Shown piece by piece: positions 61,211 to 64,000 of a stretch of 64,000 nucleotides of DNA. The notes under the pieces were generated by a model. That model saw only the letters and a program-made list of their open reading frames with translations. It had not been told where the DNA came from and ran no database searches. This DNA is from Chrysomallon squamiferum (lineage: Eukaryota > Mollusca > Gastropoda > Neomphalida > Peltospiridae). The stretch lies in assembly GCA_012295275.1 (NCBI GenBank), contig CM022665.1, positions 31,118,957 through 31,182,956 on the forward strand, written 5' to 3'. A program made the position numbers and the translations under genes. Position 1 is the stretch's first letter; every line of letters begins with the position of its first letter.

Positions 61211-61523
61211 CATGACATATATCTACAAAGGGTGCATCAATGAGATCAGGGAACACAGCAGTCCTGCATCAAAGTTCCAGGAGCAGAAGTGCACAGCCAC
61301 AGGACTGTATTATGATGACTTGTGGGGTGGGTCCTTCAGTGACAAGGACGTCTGGGTGATGATACTGGTGATGTGACATCTGCTCACCTGATGGGACCTC
61401 CCACCCAGTGTTCTTGGCCTGGGAATGTTGGTTGAAGTATTACATGGAGAATATCTGATCATGAATGCTCAAAGATGATTGAGAATGTCATTAAATTACA
61501 CTGCTGAGTTCCAGTGATAAACA
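61211..61523 (+). repeat. Right arm of a roughly 300-bp inverted repeat
   Basis: Inverted, diverged partner of 59251-59540; the arms are about 1.67 kb apart and enclose the ACATTAATACAC minisatellite. The A/G-rich tract after this arm (61555-61605) also resembles the reverse complement of the C/T-rich tract left of the other arm (59115-59160), so the inverted pair may extend further. Confidence 0.75.
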
Positions 61524-61632
61524 GATGGAGTGATGTGGTGTGTGAAGTGAATGGGGGGGAACAAAAAAAGAAAGTATTAAGATGAAAAAAAGAAGAAAAC
61601 AAAATAGTTATGCCTCACTGTGTGATTAACTG
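61524..61632. other. Short spacer before satellite array B
   Basis: G and A runs, no gene. Confidence 0.5.
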
Positions 61633-61656
61633 GTTCTAGTGTTTTAACACTAGAAC
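61633..61656. repeat. Near-perfect 24-bp palindrome at the edge of satellite array B
   Basis: GTTCTAGTGTT (61633-61643) and AACACTAGAAC (61646-61656) are exact reverse complements with a 2-base spacer. It occupies the place of the weaker TAGTG/CACTA hairpin of a normal unit and marks the first unit of the array. Confidence 0.9.
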
Positions 61657-64000
61657 AGCAGATATGTAGTCAATGTCTGACAACAGTAAATATGGGTATC
61701 CCTAGTATTTTACCACTACAACAACAGCAGACATGTAGTGTGTGTCTGACAACAACAATAAATATGGGTATCCCTAGTGTTTTACCACTACAACAACAAG
61801 AGACATGTAGTCAATGTCTGATAACAATGAATATGGGTATCCCTAGTGTTTTACCACTACAACAACAGCAGACATGTTGTCAATGTCTGACAACAATAAA
61901 TATGGGTATCCCTAGTGTTTTACCACTACAACAACAGACATGTATTCAATGTCTGACAACAATAAATATGGGTATCCCTAGTATTTTACCACTACAACAA
62001 CAGCAGATATGTAGTGTGTGTCTGACAACAACAATAAATATGGGTATCCCTAGTGTTTTACCACTACAACAACAGCAGACATGTTGTCAATGTCTGACAA
62101 CAATAAATATGGGTATCCCTAGTGTTTTACCACTACAACAACAACAGACATGTAGTCAATGTCTGATAACAATAAATATGGGTATCCCTAGTGTTTTACC
62201 ACTACAACAACAGCAGACATGTTGTCAATGTCTGACAACAATAAATATGGGTATCCCTAGTGTTTTACCACTACAACAACAGCAGACATGTAGTCAATGT
62301 CTGACAATAAATATTGGTATCACTAGTGTTTTACCACTACAACAACAGCAGATATGTAGTCTGTGTCTGACAACAACAATAAATATGGGTATCCCTAGTG
62401 TTACCACTACAACAACAGGAGACACGTAGTCAGTGTCTGACAACAATAAATATGGGTATCCCTAGTGTTTTACCACTACAACAACAGCAGACATGTTGTC
62501 AATGTCTGACAACAATAAATATGGGTATCCCTAGTGTTACCACTACAACAACAGCAGACACGTAGTCAGTGTCTGACAACAACAATAAATATGGGTATCC
62601 CTAGTGTTTTACCACTACAACAACAGCAGACATGTAGTCGATGTCTGACAACAATAAATATGGGTATCCCTAGTGTTTTACCACTACAACAACAGCAGAC
62701 ATGTAGTCAATGTCTGACAACAATAAATATGGGTATCCCTAGTGTTTTACCACTACAACAACAGCAGACATGTAGATGATGTCTGACAACAATAAATATG
62801 GGTATCCCTAGTGTTTTACCACTACAACAACAGCAGATATGTAGTCTGTGTCTGACAACAACAATAAATATGGGTATCTCTAGTGTTACCACTACAACAA
62901 CAGCAGACACGTAGTCAGTGTCTGACAACAACAATAAATATGGGTATCCCTAGTGTTTTACCACTACAACAACAGCAGACATGTTGTCAATGTCTGACAA
63001 CAATAAATATGGGTATCTCTAGTGTTTTACCACTATAACAACGGCAGACATGTAGTCGATGTCTGACAACAATAAATATGGGTATCTCTAGTGTTACCAC
63101 TACAACAACAGCAGACACGTAGTCAGTGTCTGACAACAACAATAAATATGGGTATCCCTAGTGTTTTACCACTATAACAACGGCAGACATGTAGTCAATG
63201 TCTGATAACAATAAATATGGGTATCACTAGTGTTTTACCACTACAACAACAGCAGACATGTAGTCACTGTCTGACAACAATAAATATGGATATCCCTAGT
63301 GTTTTACCACTACAACAACGGCAGACACGTAGATGATGTCTGACAACAATAAATATGGGTATCCCTAGTGTTTTACTACTACAACAACAGCAGACATGTA
63401 GTCAATGTCTGATAACAATAAATATGGGTATCACTAGTGCTTTACCACTACAACAACAGCAGACATGTAGTCAATGTCTGACAACAATAAATATGGATAT
63501 CCCTAGTGTTTTACCACTACAACAACAGCAGACATGTTGTCAATGTCTGACAACAACAATAAATATGGGTATCCCTAGTGTTTTACCACTACAACAACAG
63601 CAGACATGTAGTCGATGTCTGACAACAATAAATATGGGTATCCCTAGTGTTTTACCACTACAACAACAGACATGTATTCAATGTCTGACAACAATAAATA
63701 TGGGTATCCCTAGTATTTTACCACTACAACAACAGCAGATATGTAGTGTGTGTCTGACAACAACAATAAATATGGGTATCCCTAGTGTTTTACCACTACA
63801 ACAACAGCAGACATGTTGTCAATGTCTGACAACAATAAATATGGGTATCCCTAGTGTTTTACCACTACAACAACAACAGACATGTAGTCAATGTCTGATA
63901 ACAATAAATATGGGTATCCCTAGTGTTTTACCACTACAACAACAGCAGACATGTTGTCAATGTCTGACAACAATAAATATGGGTATCCCTAGTGTTTTAC
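61657..64000 (+). repeat. Hairpin satellite array B (66/69/72-bp units, at least 34 copies)
   Basis: Same satellite as 22800-26298 but in reverse orientation, running off the right end of the window. The plus strand reads GGGTATCCCTAGTGTTTTAC, then CACTACAACAACAGCAGACA, then TGTAGTCAATGTCTGACAAC and AATAAATAT. Units keep a length divisible by three for long stretches, so 61692-62429 is open for 245 codons of a 22-24-residue repeat. A higher-order repeat of 1732 bp is visible (61941 onward recurs at 63673 to the window end). Several units carry shortened TAGTG-TTAC-CACTA hairpins (for example 62398, 62532, 62880, 63090). Confidence 0.97.

Overview
This window is non-bacterial, repeat-dominated, strongly AT-rich nuclear DNA, almost certainly from a metazoan. 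I see no intact gene, rRNA, tRNA, CRISPR array or operon. The evidence for an animal is the remnants of animal-type mobile elements (RNase H-bearing and CR1/L2-like LINEs, a GINGER/KRBA2-type integrase, a ZMYM/hAT-type transposase, a mariner-like end) and the very large satellite arrays. A marine invertebrate such as a mollusc would fit, but that is inference and the species cannot be read from this sequence.

Layout. 0-2.6 kb: two decayed mobile-element coding remnants, a LINE 3' end and a GINGER/KRBA2-like integrase. 2.6-14.8 kb: AT-rich non-coding DNA with microsatellites, a truncated mariner-like end (7.4 kb), a foldback-like repeat (9.1-9.9 kb), two abutting LINE remnants on the minus strand (10.2-11.0 kb) and a small MITE-like element (12.5-12.8 kb). 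14.8-17.4 kb: a GT-rich minisatellite that flips to a long CA-rich minisatellite. The long open frames there are repeat artefacts. 17.4-17.9 kb: an inverted second copy of the 9.1-9.9 kb repeat. 18-22 kb: AT-rich spacer. 22.1-22.8 kb: a broken hAT transposase on the minus strand. A 66/69/72-bp hairpin satellite starts inside it and runs to a 200-N gap at 26299-26498.

26.5-55.0 kb: one giant tandem array with nested periodicity. A basic module of about 400 bp forms about 800-bp dimers (10 copies) and then about 1.695-kb units with four module slots (about 12 copies). Modules carry an 84-bp, exactly 28-codon cassette flanked by splice-like pyrimidine-CAG and GTAAAC/GTGAAC borders. The array decays into degenerate copies at 55.0-56.0 kb. 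56-61.6 kb: AT-rich spacer with local duplications, a hairpin minisatellite (57.2-57.6 kb), a roughly 300-bp inverted repeat pair (59.25-59.54 and 61.21-61.52 kb) and an ACATTAATACAC minisatellite. 61.63-64.0 kb: the hairpin satellite returns in the opposite orientation, opening with a near-perfect 24-bp palindrome.

No genes here work together in a pathway. The interest is architectural: two inverted arrays of one hairpin satellite bracket about 35 kb containing a recently amplified higher-order array with exon-like cassettes. Whether that array is an expressed exon array, a pseudogenised gene segment or a plain satellite cannot be settled from the sequence alone.
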